A stretch of 64,000 nucleotides of DNA from Eunapius fragilis (GCA_963681505.1 OY811978.1:6060586-6124585); one strand, 5' to 3'. Counted from the stretch's first letter, positions 49,760-62,330 are shown. Numbers and translations are program-made. The notes: generated by a model not told the origin, from the sequence alone.

Positions 49760-50840
49760 TCTGATGAACCATGTTTTAATGTTCAAAAATGATATTGATG
49801 AGCATTACACACTGCTTGTTCCTTGAATTCTTTTACGGGAGCTGCATAGAGAAGCCAAGCGGTTCACAGTTTTATATAGCATGGTCCATTGACATTGCGT
49901 ACATTGTTAGTCACCGGCAATACCATGTTTGATACACTATAACTTTTGAAATAGTAATCAGATTAACGTGGCAAAAGCATATTTTTGTGGCCTGTTAGGC
50001 TAAGGATAAAAATTCAAGTTATATTCATTTTCAAATATTTCTTGATGTACCTAGTCACTGTGGTGCATAATTGCCGCCATTACAAGAGGAGGGCCTGCTG
50101 TAGGGTTGTCGGCCATGGCTTACCTTTTACTTGCAACAAGAATGAAGCAGTTTTATTTTCTATTCGTGCATTATAGACGAGCTGACCTGAACAGCAGGCC
50201 CATTCTTCAAAAAGATGCGCTCATTTGAAAAATCATTCAGTTCGCGATACTTATGTAACCACTTTGTGACATAAAACAAACACTTACTTTAGATTAGTCC
50301 TAAAATATACAGTATAACACTTAAGATGGCGGACACTCGTAAAACTCAATGTGGTCCCTAGAGCTTGTTCCATACACTGAATTTTCATGTCGTAAAAACA
50401 ACAATATTGATGGAGGCTTCAATCATGAAAAATTTATCAATCCGGAAATTGTTTCAATTTAGAAATCCTTGAAATGATGATATTTTTGATATGTGGGAGG
50501 GAAGGGGGGGACTCGCATGAATATAATTACACACCGCTTGCTACAAATGAGTTGGTTGCCTCTTGACAACGTTAAGATGGCCGACCTTGTGTGTTTTGCC
50601 ATCTGATTGGTGAAGGAAGCATAGGGGACGGACAACTGCATACTGCCTTTGCAGTTCCACTGTGCCTTCAATTACAAAATCTTCTGCCATACCGCAGTAG
50701 AAGCACCCTGGAGGGAATTTCTTCAGTCTAGCATCTTAATTCACATCTTCAACAGGGTCTGCACAGCAGCAGTTTTGACGTACAATTATTGTATCATGAA
50801 GAGGTGAATCTGGGGGGGAAAGTGGTGATCCACATGAGTA
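49760..50840. other. INTS3 3' flank and left end of mobile DNA
   Basis: No gene found. 50325-50440 (AAGATGGCGGACACTCGTAAAACTC...AACAATATTGATG) recurs inverted at about 57950-58080, so it is a dispersed repeat, perhaps the end of the DDE-like element to the right. Confidence 0.5.
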
Positions 50841-50844
50841 GGTT

Positions 50845-53246
50845 TTAACCTCTTACTCGTTCAACAACAATTTCCTCTTCTTTACGCAATTTTGAGATTG
50901 AAAAGATGCACCTAGTTTTAAAACATTCATCACAAAAAATTACTTGCCATACTGTAGTGTTATTGAAAAGGGTTTTGTGCATTGCATCCACTTCTTCTGC
51001 TTCCGAACTAAATGTATGTGCGGCGGCTGAGGGCCTATCTGTATCTGATGGCAGTTTACCATATAGCTCTTCAAATGAAAGATAACCTATCTTCAAAGTA
51101 TCCAATAGAGAAAATGGCAGAAAATGAAGTGAAGTGAACTGGTCAGGTGTGATTTGGATAGGATGATTCATACAGTAGGAACAGTCTGAATTTAAGCATT
51201 TCTTAACCTGAAAAATGTAAGGAGTACAATGACTGTGTCTTCATAAAGTTTAGCAGCTAACTTTGTCCTTTAAGTATTCCTTTCTTAGTTGCTCAGCTGA
51301 AATATTAACATCTACCACATGGATATTTTCAAAAGTAGCTACAATCTCTTCATCTTTGGCAGGCTCTCTGATATTTATCTTCTCTTCCTTAATTTTAAGG
51401 GCCATGAACTGCTTTTTCTGTGTAGTAGCTGCAGCTGTAAATTAGGATTCTGTGTTATTACACCACGAATTTCACCAAGTGTTGATTTGTTAGCAATCAA
51501 TCGCATTTCCTTCCTAGCAAGTGCTACATTCTGAAGACCAAGATTAAGAGTTGACATTATTCTCTCTGCAATGTTCTGCCAGCTTTGGTACGGACAAATA
51601 CGTACTGCAATTATCATATCCAGGTTACGTTCTAAAAATACGCATAGTAGGGATACTTGAACTGAATAGTATTTCAGCCTATGGTCTCCATCACTGACAA
51701 GCAGCACAACCGAAGAGTTAGGGAAATCAGTAGATAAAATTTTACATTGTTCCGTAGCATGGCGAAGAGGTGACGATAATTGCAGTACCTTATCTTTATG
51801 GTTTTCCACAATAAAAGCTGTCTTTTGGTGTCTCAGGAATGTCAACAACAAATGTAACTGATGGTACAATTCCATGGATATGAAAGTCATGATCAAGAGC
51901 TTCCAGGGATGCTGTACCTAGGACCAGTGTACTGTTATGCCTAATGCTTGTAGCAGCAATAGGAAGGCTTGGTTCTCCTATAGGAATAATTGCCTTGTCA
52001 TCCACTGACATGTAAGTGACTACATCTCTATGAATGCAAGCAAACTGTCTGGCATATTTGAGAATCACGCTAAAATACTTTGAATCTTGGTGATCTTTCC
52101 TTTACTGTCAAATTTGAACTTTCTGCTTTACATTGAATCATCCAGTGTGAAGTAGGGATGTGTGCTCATATGGATTTCTTGGCCATCACCTTGCATGGAA
52201 AACTCAAGTTATCAATCCAGTGGTGTCTTGTATAGCGATCAGAAGGGCAAAGTCATTTACACATACCGGAAAATAATCAGGCTTGGAACTTAATTCATTG
52301 CAGATTTGGGTGTAATCAGTACTGTGTGTACGATTCATGCACACATTGGTTTCAGGACTTCGTTGTGTATGTAATGAGTAATGAACTTCTTTCATGTTGG
52401 ATGTTTGCTGTTTTAAGTACTCAATGTACTTGTGAATAGTATGCAATAGTTATATCCAATCTAACGGATTCAAAAACCATCCTAGCACACCTTGGTTGAC
52501 ATAACAGAGACGAACGCTTTTCCTCATGTTGCTTAAGGTCTTCATTTGACAACCGAGGTTTCTTGATCTTTTTCCTTTTCCAGTCATTGTAACCTGTGAA
52601 AATGGTAAAAGCCAGTGGAAGATGAATGCTCCTGAATAGAAAAAAAATACCAGTCAACCAGATGTGTGCTCATGTATAAATAACAAAATCTACACTCACC
52701 GATCTATAAACTGTTGATGATGCAGATCTAGTCACCACAAAGCTGATATAAGTGTTTTAACAAATTCCTCACCAGTAGTAGATACAGTACTACCACTCCA
52801 GCCAACCTTCTTAGTTTCTAAATGGTGAATAAAGTCATTACGAAGCCTGTTATCACCACGATGGTGTTGCTCAGAGCCAGAAGATGAATCATCGAAGCAG
52901 CTGGTAACACAAGTTGCTCAGCATTCTTCATCAATATTTCAAGTGCATTTGGCGGCTGCTGTGGTTGTGAGATGGTGGATGACGATGTTGCAAAGTAAAA
53001 ATTGACATAGTGACAGCCATAAGCCTCGAGCAAGTGATTGGAGCATCTAAATGTGTGCGCTGAATGCATGGACTTGTCATCTGACGAGATTGTGACCTCA
53101 GCGACTGTTTCGCTACCTAATTGGACTTCCAGCCTTTTCATTAGGGCACCAAAGTTTTCACCCGGGTCGCATTTGATGATACTTCTGCTGCTAAATACAC
53201 AACCTCTATAAACTGCTACGCTCGTCCATGCAAATTTGCCATTCAT
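50845..53246 (-). pseudogene. DDE-like transposase of an invertebrate transposon family, broken
   Basis: Minus-strand blocks in order: 53246-52818 (FAWTSVAVYRGCVFSSRSII, ALMKRLEVQLGSETVAEVTI; another frame HHRGDNRLRNDFIHHLETKK), 52657-52421 (GYNDWKRKKIKKPRLSNEDL, HEEKRSSLL), 52446-52204 (RTHSTDYTQICNELSS), 52068-51796 (VTYMSVDDKAIIPIGEPSLP, ALDHDFHIHGIVPSVTFVVD), 51896-51375 (VVLLVSDGDHRLKYYSVQVS, VRICPYQSWQNIAERIMSTL) and 51171-50845 with a Cys motif (FCDECFKTRC). Asp in VDDKA, Asp in SDGDH and Glu in AERIM are in the order of a DDE triad. Splice-like borders separate several blocks. I know this as a repeated protein in sponge and coral genomes without a settled name. Confidence 0.6.
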
Positions 53247-53364
53247 TTTTGTCCCTGATCATATTTTGAAATTCTTTTATTTTTTTTGGCAAAGCAATTT
53301 TTATTTTTGGCAAAGCAATTTTTTTTTTGGGTTGGTTGGGCCCCAAGAAACAACTAATCGACTT

Positions 53365-53873
53365 TGAATGGCCTTATTGGATGACATGAACCCACTTCTT
53401 GACGCTTTCAAATTGCCTGTATGTCAAACTTACATATGGGAAAATTGGCAGCTACATGAAATTAACACATCTTTAATGCCTATTCGAACTTGCCATACCT
53501 CATATGCCTATGAAAACGTGGTGCATGCACGGCTGTTTGCAGCTGGACATTTAGTTTAATAATTAGAGTGTTACGGTATATGGTGTAGAAATCATGGCTT
53601 CATCTGCAATCATCTGGCTTCATGACACACACCTGAAACAATAACACCACGCTTTCCAATTAATGCACGTGCCACATTTTCATAGGCATATGAGGTACGG
53701 CAAGATTGAATACGTATTAAATATGCACGAATTTCATGTAGCTGCCAATTTTCTTGCATGTAAGTTCGACATACGGGCAATGTGAGAGCTTCAAGTAGTG
53801 GGTTTATGTCATCCACTATGTGCGGCGGGCTGTTTTGGCCTGAACAGGCTGCCTGTTTTCTATGAATAATCAT
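53365..53873. repeat. Inverted pair of an unknown coding segment
   Basis: A plus-strand frame (53368-53559) and a minus-strand frame (53873-53610) encode related peptides: NPLLDAFKLPVCQTYIWENW and NPLLEALTLPVCRTYMQENW, both followed by QLHEI and later by TSYAYENV. The arms are about 80% alike over about 165 bp. The minus copy extends further (GKRGVIVSGVCHEA). Function unknown; probably a transposon exon duplicated head to head. Confidence 0.6.
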
Positions 53874-53879
53874 GGCACA

Positions 53880-54840
53880 TACAATGGAGTACCATTGCCA
53901 ACACGTTCAGCTACATTGCAGAGTGTGAAATCGCATGTCTTATCAGAGAGCAAGCAAAAAGGACACCATATACCAGTTTCATGGTACTTAAGGGGAAGAT
54001 GCAGCCATGTATCCACAGAGCCCAGCTAATAGTGCACTTCCTGCAAGCAATGACTTCAAATGCTAGCATCAAATGGTTGTCTTTCTTCATAATAGCTAAA
54101 ACATTATAGTAAGATGTTAATGTATATTAATTGTCATTGTGATGCTATGCTTATACACGGGTTTTGTAACACTTCATGTCCACAACTGAAGTACGCAAGT
54201 GGAAAGGAGTTGTTCACCAGCTAATTAATGAAGGGTGTGCTATTAAGCCTTAAAAGTACATTAGCACTATTTCACACCCCCTACCTAAATATGCTCTTGT
54301 CAACTTGCATGATGCACTCACATGCATCACGCAGGTGGCAAACTTCCATATCAGTTCTAGTATTTGTTGTGCCCTCTCTTTGCTTATGTTTAAAGAGAGG
54401 TAGGCAGCCTCTGGAACTGCATCAACCAAATGTATTTGCAGTTGTATAATCCCTCACTTCACCAATGAATGCTTCCTATTTTAATCATCACTTAATTGAT
54501 TTTAATTATCTGGTAGCAGTAAGTACTTCCCTAAGTTACACATAAGGTTCACTCTGAAGAGTGTTGTCATGCAGACTGATGTGGTTACTAAGGGATATTC
54601 CTTCACAGACATGCATGTAAGGAAAAGTCTAGCTAATTTTTTTTTTACTATGTTTGTGCCATTGTCGGATATTGCAAAACACATAGGGTCTCAGATGACA
54701 TATATATATATCAGAATATCTGTAGGTGATTTTTGAATTCAAGTCCTTGAATATCTGCTCTGCTACAATGAGCTAGGTATCTAGGGTAATAGTGCTGTGT
54801 CATAACAGTAGGGATGTATTACAGTGAGTGCAGAACAAGA
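53880..54840. other. Gene-free stretch
   Basis: AT-rich, with short chance frames only. A (TA)n stretch lies near 54705. Nothing else recognised. Confidence 0.5.
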
Positions 54841-54849
54841 ACCACAGCT

Positions 54850-57020
54850 GGCCTAGCAATCACTTGGCATTATGCGCCACACCCAAAAAATAATCAACCA
54901 CAATAACTTCGCTCTTACTTAGAAAAAAGCTGGAATCACTATGGAGGCAGGCTAAAGAAAACTCAAGGTCAACTCCCAACAGACAGGATGCAGACTTCAA
55001 GCAGTCCCTATATTCAGCAGTCACCCTGGCTAGGTTGGGAATGTATGGCAAAGCATGTTGGATACTCCTTTCAGATGGTATTGCCCCCACAATGACACAA
55101 CATGGGAGCTGCTCTAAACACCCAAGTTGCACACCTTCATGAGCTCCTGCCCCAAAGCCAACTTCCCCTCCCCCATCTCTGGGCCCTGAGTTGAACATCA
55201 GCAGGTCCCTCAGGCCTCAGGTTCAGCACCTCCTTGATGTAGTAGGTATCCCCTTACCTTCTCCACTTTGTGTCTCCCTGAAGAGTGTTGTAAATTTCCT
55301 GGCATCAATTGAGCAAGGTCCCATTTGAAGTGTCTATATATCTTGCAGGTGGCAACTTGACAGCACTGAAAAAATTAAAATCCAACAGCCCCACAGATAT
55401 CAGGCCGACCGCAGTGGGAGAAACCCTGAGAAGGCTTACTGGGAAGTGTTTATGTGCCTTAGTAAAGGAAAAGGCATCAGATTTCTTTCAACCTCTTCAA
55501 CTGAAGTGGCGTGTGCCTCAGGACTGAAAAGATTGTACATGGACTAATGCTGTGTTGAGGTTCACTGGTTAGACAATGACTCTGCAGTCGTTAAGATTGA
55601 CATGAAGAATGCCTTTACCCTCGTTTCCAGGGAAGCTCTTCTTTTAAAATGTTCAAACTTTTTTCCAGAACTTCTTCCCTGGGCAACGTGGTGTTACGGC
55701 TTCCAACATTTTTTGTTTCACCCTTTAGGCATTTTAACGCCTGAAACAGGGGTGTAGCAAGGCGATCCATTGGGTCCCTTATTTTTTTGCCTTAGTGCTG
55801 CACAGGATAGTGTCATAAATTGATGCTGTCTGTGACGATGACTGTCTTAACTTATTGTATTAATTAGGCATGGTACCTTGATGATGGGTTATTAGCTGGG
55901 TCTAAGTCATCACTGTTACAGGCCCTCACCATTATTGAGAACATGGTATCTTCATCAATCTACCCATATGTGAGGTGTTCTGTGGGTCTGACACTGCAAT
56001 GTTTCCGGATTCAATGAAAGCCTTCAACACTCCCAACCAGCCTCGATATCCTTGGTGCTCCTATTCCACCACACCAATTTCATTGCCTCTTAGTGGGTTG
56101 AGGCCTTGAAGTTGCTGTCCAGACATCAGGATGTTGCTGTTATTGACCTCCCACGTTCTTTGGCCCTGCATGCCTGTGCTGCATACATTGCTTTTATTAG
56201 CTCCTTGGGTTTTGCAGATGTAGATAACCAACATCTTACGTATGCTGTGAGCACCTTCAATGGCCTAGTATCAACTCAAGACACTATTCTCATTGACTCC
56301 ACTGTAGACTCACCCATACCTCAAAAGGCCCTGTCTTTCAAAATTGACACTAAGCAGTTTAGAGCTCTCTTAGATTCCTCATCTGCTAACAAGGCCCGCC
56401 TCCTCTTGACTTCAGCCCCCCATATGCATCCTCTTGGCTTTCAATGGTGCCAAGTGTAGAGCTTGGTTTACATCACAACCCCCATGAGTTCTGTGTAGGC
56501 ATTAGGTGGTGGCTGGGATTGGATATTTCCAGTGGGCTTTCCTGTTCTCTTTGTCCTAACACAGCATTAGATCTCCTGCCTGGGTCACCATGCTGCTACA
56601 TGTAAGATGGGTGGAGATGTGGTCACACGATGTAATCAGCTCCGAGATGTCTTTGTTGATTTCTGTCACCAGACAGATCTTAGTGTTCACGTTGAAGTTG
56701 ACACCTGATGGTTCTCGATTCCGCCCAGCTGATGTTTTGGTTCATGATTGGATTACTGGCAGATTTGCTGCCTTTGATATCACTGTGTCATCCCCTGTCT
56801 GTTGCCTCACTTAATCAAGCATACATCACATCAGGCTTCGCAGCTCTATCAGCAAAAACCTGCAAGCACAAGGCTAATGATCCCAAATGCAGTGAGCTAG
56901 GGTGGGTGTGCATCCCTCTGGCAGTCGAGACCTATGGGAATTGGGGGAAGGAGGCTAGGGACACATTTTCCCATCTAGCAACCCGGCTTGCCATTAGGTC
57001 TCCAAAATCAGAGTAGCTGT
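54850..57020 (+). pseudogene. RLE-type non-LTR retrotransposon, nearly full ORF, broken (copy 3)
   Basis: In order: N-terminal SLYSAVTLARLGMYGKACW (about 55000-55055); RT start YLAGGNLTALKKLKSNSPTD and GETLRRLTGKCLCALVKEKA (55330-55480); motif A KIDMKNAFTLVSREA (about 55590-55635); motif B GV(stop)QGDPLGPL (about 55750-55782, stop codon before Gln); intact motif C WYLDDGLLAG (about 55868-55898); a knuckle with HHAATC (about 56590); endonuclease VLVHDWITGRFAAFDITVSS (about 56738-56797) and WVCIPLAVETYGNWGKEA (about 56905-56955). Several frameshifts. It is the longest of three related copies in the window. Confidence 0.78.
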
Positions 57021-57024
57021 GTGT

Positions 57025-58095
57025 ACGAAATATACAGCAGGCTTAATCTAACCTTGACCAGATCTATGGTGAGAGCAATAATGGTCTTGACTTTCGTATC
57101 TTAATCTATCTGTAGGTGTATATTCCATGCTCATGTATTATTCTCAAGATTAAATATATGTAAGGCTTCTACAAAGAGGATTGACTAGAGATGGTCAGAA
57201 GCATTAAGAAACCGCAAGGGGAATTGAGATTGCTCTCCATTTTTACTGCCATTGTTATGGGGGAAAGGAGGTACAAGGAGACACACTTGTGTATCTTATA
57301 TATGTTCCAAATTGATGGTATAACTGCTTGTAGCATGAATGGCTTAAATAAGATGACAATTATAAATCAACTCGCTATATATAGATTTAAGGTTCGCCCT
57401 GCATGACATCTAAATCCCCCCAGTGACGAAGTATTGGTCAAGCTAGTACCTCCGCAAGGGTAGAGTGACACAATAATGTGTATTATACATTGCAAGCGTA
57501 AGAGTTTTTACTTGATCTGTATCAGGCACTATGTACCCCGAAGCATTGGAATATCAAAACACCATGTATTTCCATCACTAAGGTGGTCAACGACCTACCA
57601 GGTTTCTAGCCAGACACCTTGAAACCCATCAATGAAGTTTATGCACTCATTGGTGACTTTTGCTATTGAATAATACATCAACAGCATTGAATCGTACTAC
57701 CTTAACAACATCAGCTGAACATCGGATGCCAGTATAAATGCTGCATGACTTTATAACGTTTAGCTCTTAGTGCCATTGACCTAGTTAACATCATCTTCAT
57801 CACATGCACTAGGTACTTCCTGTTAACTATGTCTCCGCCCATCTATACTCCTGTACAACAAGTACGGCATTTTCAATCGCTTCTTGCACAATCTGGTTCT
57901 GTTTCCCTTCTTGGCTTCTTCAATATAGTGAACAGAAGCTAATGATTCATAATGCGTGGATTCAGCTACCATCAGCATATGCAGCACGGTTTTCATGTTT
58001 GAAGGGAACATCAATATTGTTCTTTTTAGCTCTAAGGACCGCTTCGAGTTTTACGAGTGTCCACCATCTTAAATGTTATACAGTTTGTTTATACG
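57025..58095. other. Retrotransposon flank and dispersed repeat
   Basis: No gene recognised. The minus strand at 58080-57840 has a protein-like stretch (KTVLHMLMVAESTHYESLAS, KKGNRTRLCKKRLKM) overlapping the repeat shared with 50325-50440. Probably the end of a transposon ORF. Confidence 0.4.
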
Positions 58096-58100
58096 CCACA

Positions 58101-58397
58101 AGTGTGGCGTTTATACCCCAGCAAAAAGTTCTTGCGCAAGATTCTTGGGCAAGATGGCCAGGATCTTGCCCAAGAGGCCAAGGTCTTGCCCAAGAGACCA
58201 AGATCTTGTCCAAGAGGCCAAATCTTGCCCAGGATCTTGCCCAAGTTCTTAGGCAAGATCCTGAGCAAGATTTTGGCAGCCATAATCTTGGCATCTTGGA
58301 CAAGATCTTGGGCAAGTCTTGGGCAAGAGGTGGCAAATCTTGGGCAAGTCTTAGGCAAGTTGTCTTGCGCAAGAACTTTTTGCTGGGCACGCCACAA
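58101..58397. mobile_element. Foldback element made of CTTGCCCAAG-type units
   Basis: The ends are inverted: CCCCAGCAAAAAGTTCTTGCGC (58117) and the complement ending CTTTTTGCTGGGCACGCCACAA. Inside, 20-bp tandem units of the type GGTCTTGCCCAAGAGGCCAA fill the left half, and inverted CTTGGGCAAG-type units fill the right half, so the whole 297 bp can form one long stem. Each unit is itself a near-palindrome (CTTG-CCC-AAG). Open frames across it on both strands are by-products of the repeat. Confidence 0.8.
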
Positions 58398-58443
58398 TTG
58401 TACATAAGTAGCGCGAACCGCAGCTAAGAACACTGGCCACAAA

Positions 58444-58740
58444 TTCATAGGCGGCCCCAGGGGGCCATGGCACCCCCCCTCCCCTGGTTAAGGCGCCCCC
58501 CCCCAGCCCCTATAAGTAATTTTACTGTAGCGTTGCAATATGATCATTATATGTAACTATGTATAAAATAGCTACTAACATTCATCAGAGCGTACAAATA
58601 GCGATTAACAAATGACTAAGATTGCAAAATCGATAATGCCCCTCCCACTTTGGCGCCCTTCGTGAGGTTGGCCCCTCCCCCTTTGGCGCCCTTCGTGGGG
58701 TTGGCCCCTCCCTTCGGTAAGCGCTGGGGCCGCCTATGAA
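58444..58740. mobile_element. GC-rich MITE, about 297 bp
   Basis: Ends TTCATAGGCGGCCCCAG and CTGGGGCCGCCTATGAA are perfect inverted repeats. The interior has two copies of TTTGGCGCCCTTCGTG(A/G)GGTTGGC and an AT-rich centre. AAATT or AATT flanks the ends. The type of ends resembles hAT-related MITEs; this is inference. Confidence 0.8.
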
Positions 58741-61700
58741 ATTGCCTCAGCTAGTAGTTTTTTTTTAAAGAGTGCATCTTTTAGAAGAATGGGCACACTG
58801 TTCACGGCCGAAAACTCTCTTCTTCTTGATTGCGCCTGCATGCATGAACCATATACATTAGGTAAAAACCGGGATCGCATCTGTGACTGATTGCGAACCG
58901 GCAGCATCGCATCTGTGACAGTCCATGTAGCTGCTATATATTGAGTCGAGCGTTCTTCCAATGCAGGTTCTAAGTGCGTTCTTTAAATAGATTATTATTA
59001 AATATGGGTTCCACTTAAGTTTAGGTTTAGCTTCAAGTTGATGTCAAAAATGTCTGTATCAGACAAAAATGGAAAAGGTCCATTTCCTCGTGCAATGTTA
59101 TACTTAATCATAGGAATACAAGAACAGGGAATACACGAATGGGAATAAATGCACGTACAGTACAGGATTATAACGATTAGAATACATGTAATTGATTGTG
59201 ATATATTTAAAACCATAATAATAAATATGTAAATATTATCAGTTTAATCAATAATCAATTTATATTTGTGCAGCAGAAAAGTGCCCAGTTTACAAGTGGG
59301 AAAGTTAATGACGAGCTGTAGCCATTTTATCCATTTAGATAGATCTCTTCTTTTTCCTGACCAGTTAACACCTCAGGTATTGGGTTAAATTGTATGTTCT
59401 AACAGTTGCTGTAGAGTTTGTACAGTAGTAAAAAAATCTGATGGATCTACATTCAAAATATAATCATGATAGGGATGCTGCTGGGATATGGAGGAGTTTT
59501 ACAGTACACATCTGGAACCATCATAGCCAACAGTGACTTGAAGGAATTTAAAAGCAGTAATGTATTAAGTATAGAAGTGGTTTCATTATACCAGCTGGTA
59601 TGCTGCGATGCTGCTTCTCATCCAAAATCCTTCAAAAGGTTGTTATGTTACTTTTGCCTCTGATGGTGGCAGTAATGTACTCAGCATTAACTCGCAAGAC
59701 CTGTAAAATTTCTCCACCCATGTATGCAACCAGCTTCTTTCTCAAAGTTATCCCTATTTATGTTATATTTTGGACGTTGATCCAAAATTAAATTAATTGT
59801 GGTCAGTAGTTAATTATCTTTATTTTGGGTGGGGGTAAAGTTCATGTGGCATGAGGGAGCTAGCCCTCATAATGTCCACACCACATGTTTATGACACCAA
59901 AATGTATTGTCATGTGTATCGTATATGGTGTTGAAATTGGGGAACTGGTAGAATGAACTGTTCAGACAATATATAAAAATCCGTAATGGTTAAAATATCA
60001 TGTAACAATCTGTACGTAAGGTTAGAAAAATGCTTGACAAAACCTGTATATCTTCTCTTACATCAAAAAACAGACTTTCTATATTTATACATCTCCCTAT
60101 CATCGTGGCTCTCAGCTTTTAACATTTGCACACAGAGATGTACTTGTTTCATTTACACCAATAATGCATCACAGTCCAATATATATCCAGCCTCATTGAA
60201 GAGAATGTTTTTATACATTGAACTCAACAGTTGATGTATACTCATTGTAGAAGTAATCAGTGCATTATGAAGTGGTAATAATTTATTTGTCCATTGTCTG
60301 TGCAATTGTACCTCAAGAGAGATTGGAGCTGAAAAATAAGAAAAGAAAAGTAATGAACATTGGCGATCTACTGGATGCATGATTTTCTCATTGAATCAAT
60401 ATTTATATGTTATTCAAGGTCAACCACTTTTTGCTAACATACCTTGATTATGAAAAGAAGTGCATGCATTGTTTAATGCATAAGTAATAAAAAACATTCT
60501 CTGTGAGAACATTGGTAGCATATAGGATAGGAAAGCAATCATGGTAAGAGAACGACTGAAATGGTAAAATGCTATATACCTTTATTTAGCACGCTGCCAA
60601 TCCCACCTCTCTCTCCTGTATCCCACTTGTCTGGGGCACTATCCAGTTACAAATTTGATCCAAAAACATGGACACAAAGCAATGCCAATGTAATACAAAC
60701 CCATGTAGTGATGTAATCTGATCAGTTTTGTTGCAGAACAAGCTTGCAACACCAACTATCAATTGTCAGACCATGACTTAATCTTCATTGTCAATTTCAT
60801 CAATTGACATCAACAGAAGTGGCATAAAAGGCACTCCCACCTCCATCGCTGCTCCAACGTTCACTTCTTACCCAACATATAAGGGACATCCACTGGTGAT
60901 AACATCCACTGGTGATAAGAAGACACCCAGTGAATAGGAACAGATAATGTAATGGGGAAGGCATCGACTGACCATTGACCTTTAAGGAACAGGGATGTCC
61001 ATACATGGAGAAGGGGAAATGTAGAAGCTAGCTGGGCTACTAGTGGTGCTGTGTCCAATTGACGCTGCAATAATCTATTTCTTAATCTGCTATATTCGTA
61101 TCTTTTACGCTTGCCATTAATGAGTCTAACAAATGTATCTCAATTATTATCCCTAAGAATAGGTATATATAACTGCTATTCCATGAGAAACGGGTAATCG
61201 TTTATTGGAAACAGTCAAAATGAAAACTGATCAGCACTAAATATAAATCAAAAGCAACAGTTACATATTTTAATAGTCCAATCACTCACTACTGCGAAGT
61301 AATCTGAATTTTGTTTTAAGACTTGGATCATTAGGGCTATTGTGCTTTATGGCACGCCTAACTGGCTCCTTCAATTCGCGTCCCACCAAAAAAAATCTAA
61401 CTACATTGTACAAGATCGTGAATGGTCGATGGCTCCATACTACTTCGATTAATGTATCCGGTTATGTTATTCAAGAAATCTAATGAAAATCAGCATCTAA
61501 TATCATTATATGATTCACAAATACTATTATTCTTCTGGGGTACACATGCAGATTTATTCTAGGCAGTTTTCATATTTTAATCTCAATGTAATTCGTATAT
61601 AACCATTTTAGTTACAAAATGTAATCAAAATAATGTCAAAATTAAGATAGCAGCTTTTAGAAACTGAAGAGCTTAATTTATTCATTTTGCTTTTGCGATT

Positions 61701-62330
61701 GCGCTTTGGGAGTGGGTTCACTATGGCGGTAAGCTCACAGCGTATTTCTCATTAAATTATCTGCATCTAATTTTGGCTGGTATTACTCTTAAGAATGGAG
61801 AACCATTCAGGGGTGAAGTTGATAAAAAGGTATTTAGCAATATTTAGCGAATTTGTATGAAGGTTGTCCGGGACTTATAATTATACAATACAATTGTTGC
61901 TACCATCTTGGGATTTGTCAGTAACAGCGATATGCACTAAAAGAATTTTTCAGAATTATAGTTGCCTGTGGTAGTGAAGGCAATGAAGTAGACTCCCTGT
62001 CATAATTACATTGAAATTGAAGACCCATCTGAACAATTGCATTAATAGAAGCAGGCATATTATCTGCAAATAAATGTGGTCCCAAAAACATCCTCCCTGC
62101 CCATTGTTTCCTTGCATGTATGCACAATCAATGGACTACCCTGCTCCTATTTATGTAGCAACGGATGTGGGAGGATGGGTCCAAACTTTCCACTCGTAAT
62201 ACAAGCCCCTGCTATTTCAAAGAAGGGTTGATCTTACCTTCATTGTAGTCTTGATACCACCAGTCGGCAATACCACCTGTCGGCACAAAATGAGTGACAA
62301 AATAATGTAACGTCATTTGATGAATGTTTA
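58741..62330. other. Intergenic region with scattered repeats
   Basis: Contains a dispersed repeat at 58985-59090 (inverse of 48555-48635), a possible single exon at 59277-59378 (RKVPSLQVGKLMTSCSHFIH... with AG acceptor and GTATTG donor), a hairpin-family left arm at 60484-60595, and a possible tiny first exon ATGGCG|GTAAGC at 61722. None of these can be tied to a known gene. Confidence 0.4.
60484..60595. repeat. Hairpin-family single arm (copy 6)
   Basis: AAAAAACATTCTCTGTGAGAACATTGGTAGCATATAGGATAGGAAAGCAATCATGGTAAGAG aligns with the left arm of the other copies (shared words ACATTCTC, ATATAGGA, AAGCAAT). No right arm found. Confidence 0.5.

Noticed and set aside
50845-51171. Independent small zinc-finger gene
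   Set aside because: The Cys motif frame follows the DDE-like blocks in order and strand and is best read as their C-terminal exon.
58057-58448. Long overlapping frames on both strands at the CTTGCCCAAG element
   Set aside because: The palindromic repeat lacks stops in several frames on both strands; the peptides are repeat artefacts.
61722-61735. ATGGCG|GTAAGC as the first exon of a new gene
   Set aside because: A perfect donor after a short ATG is suggestive, but no downstream exon could be linked within the window.
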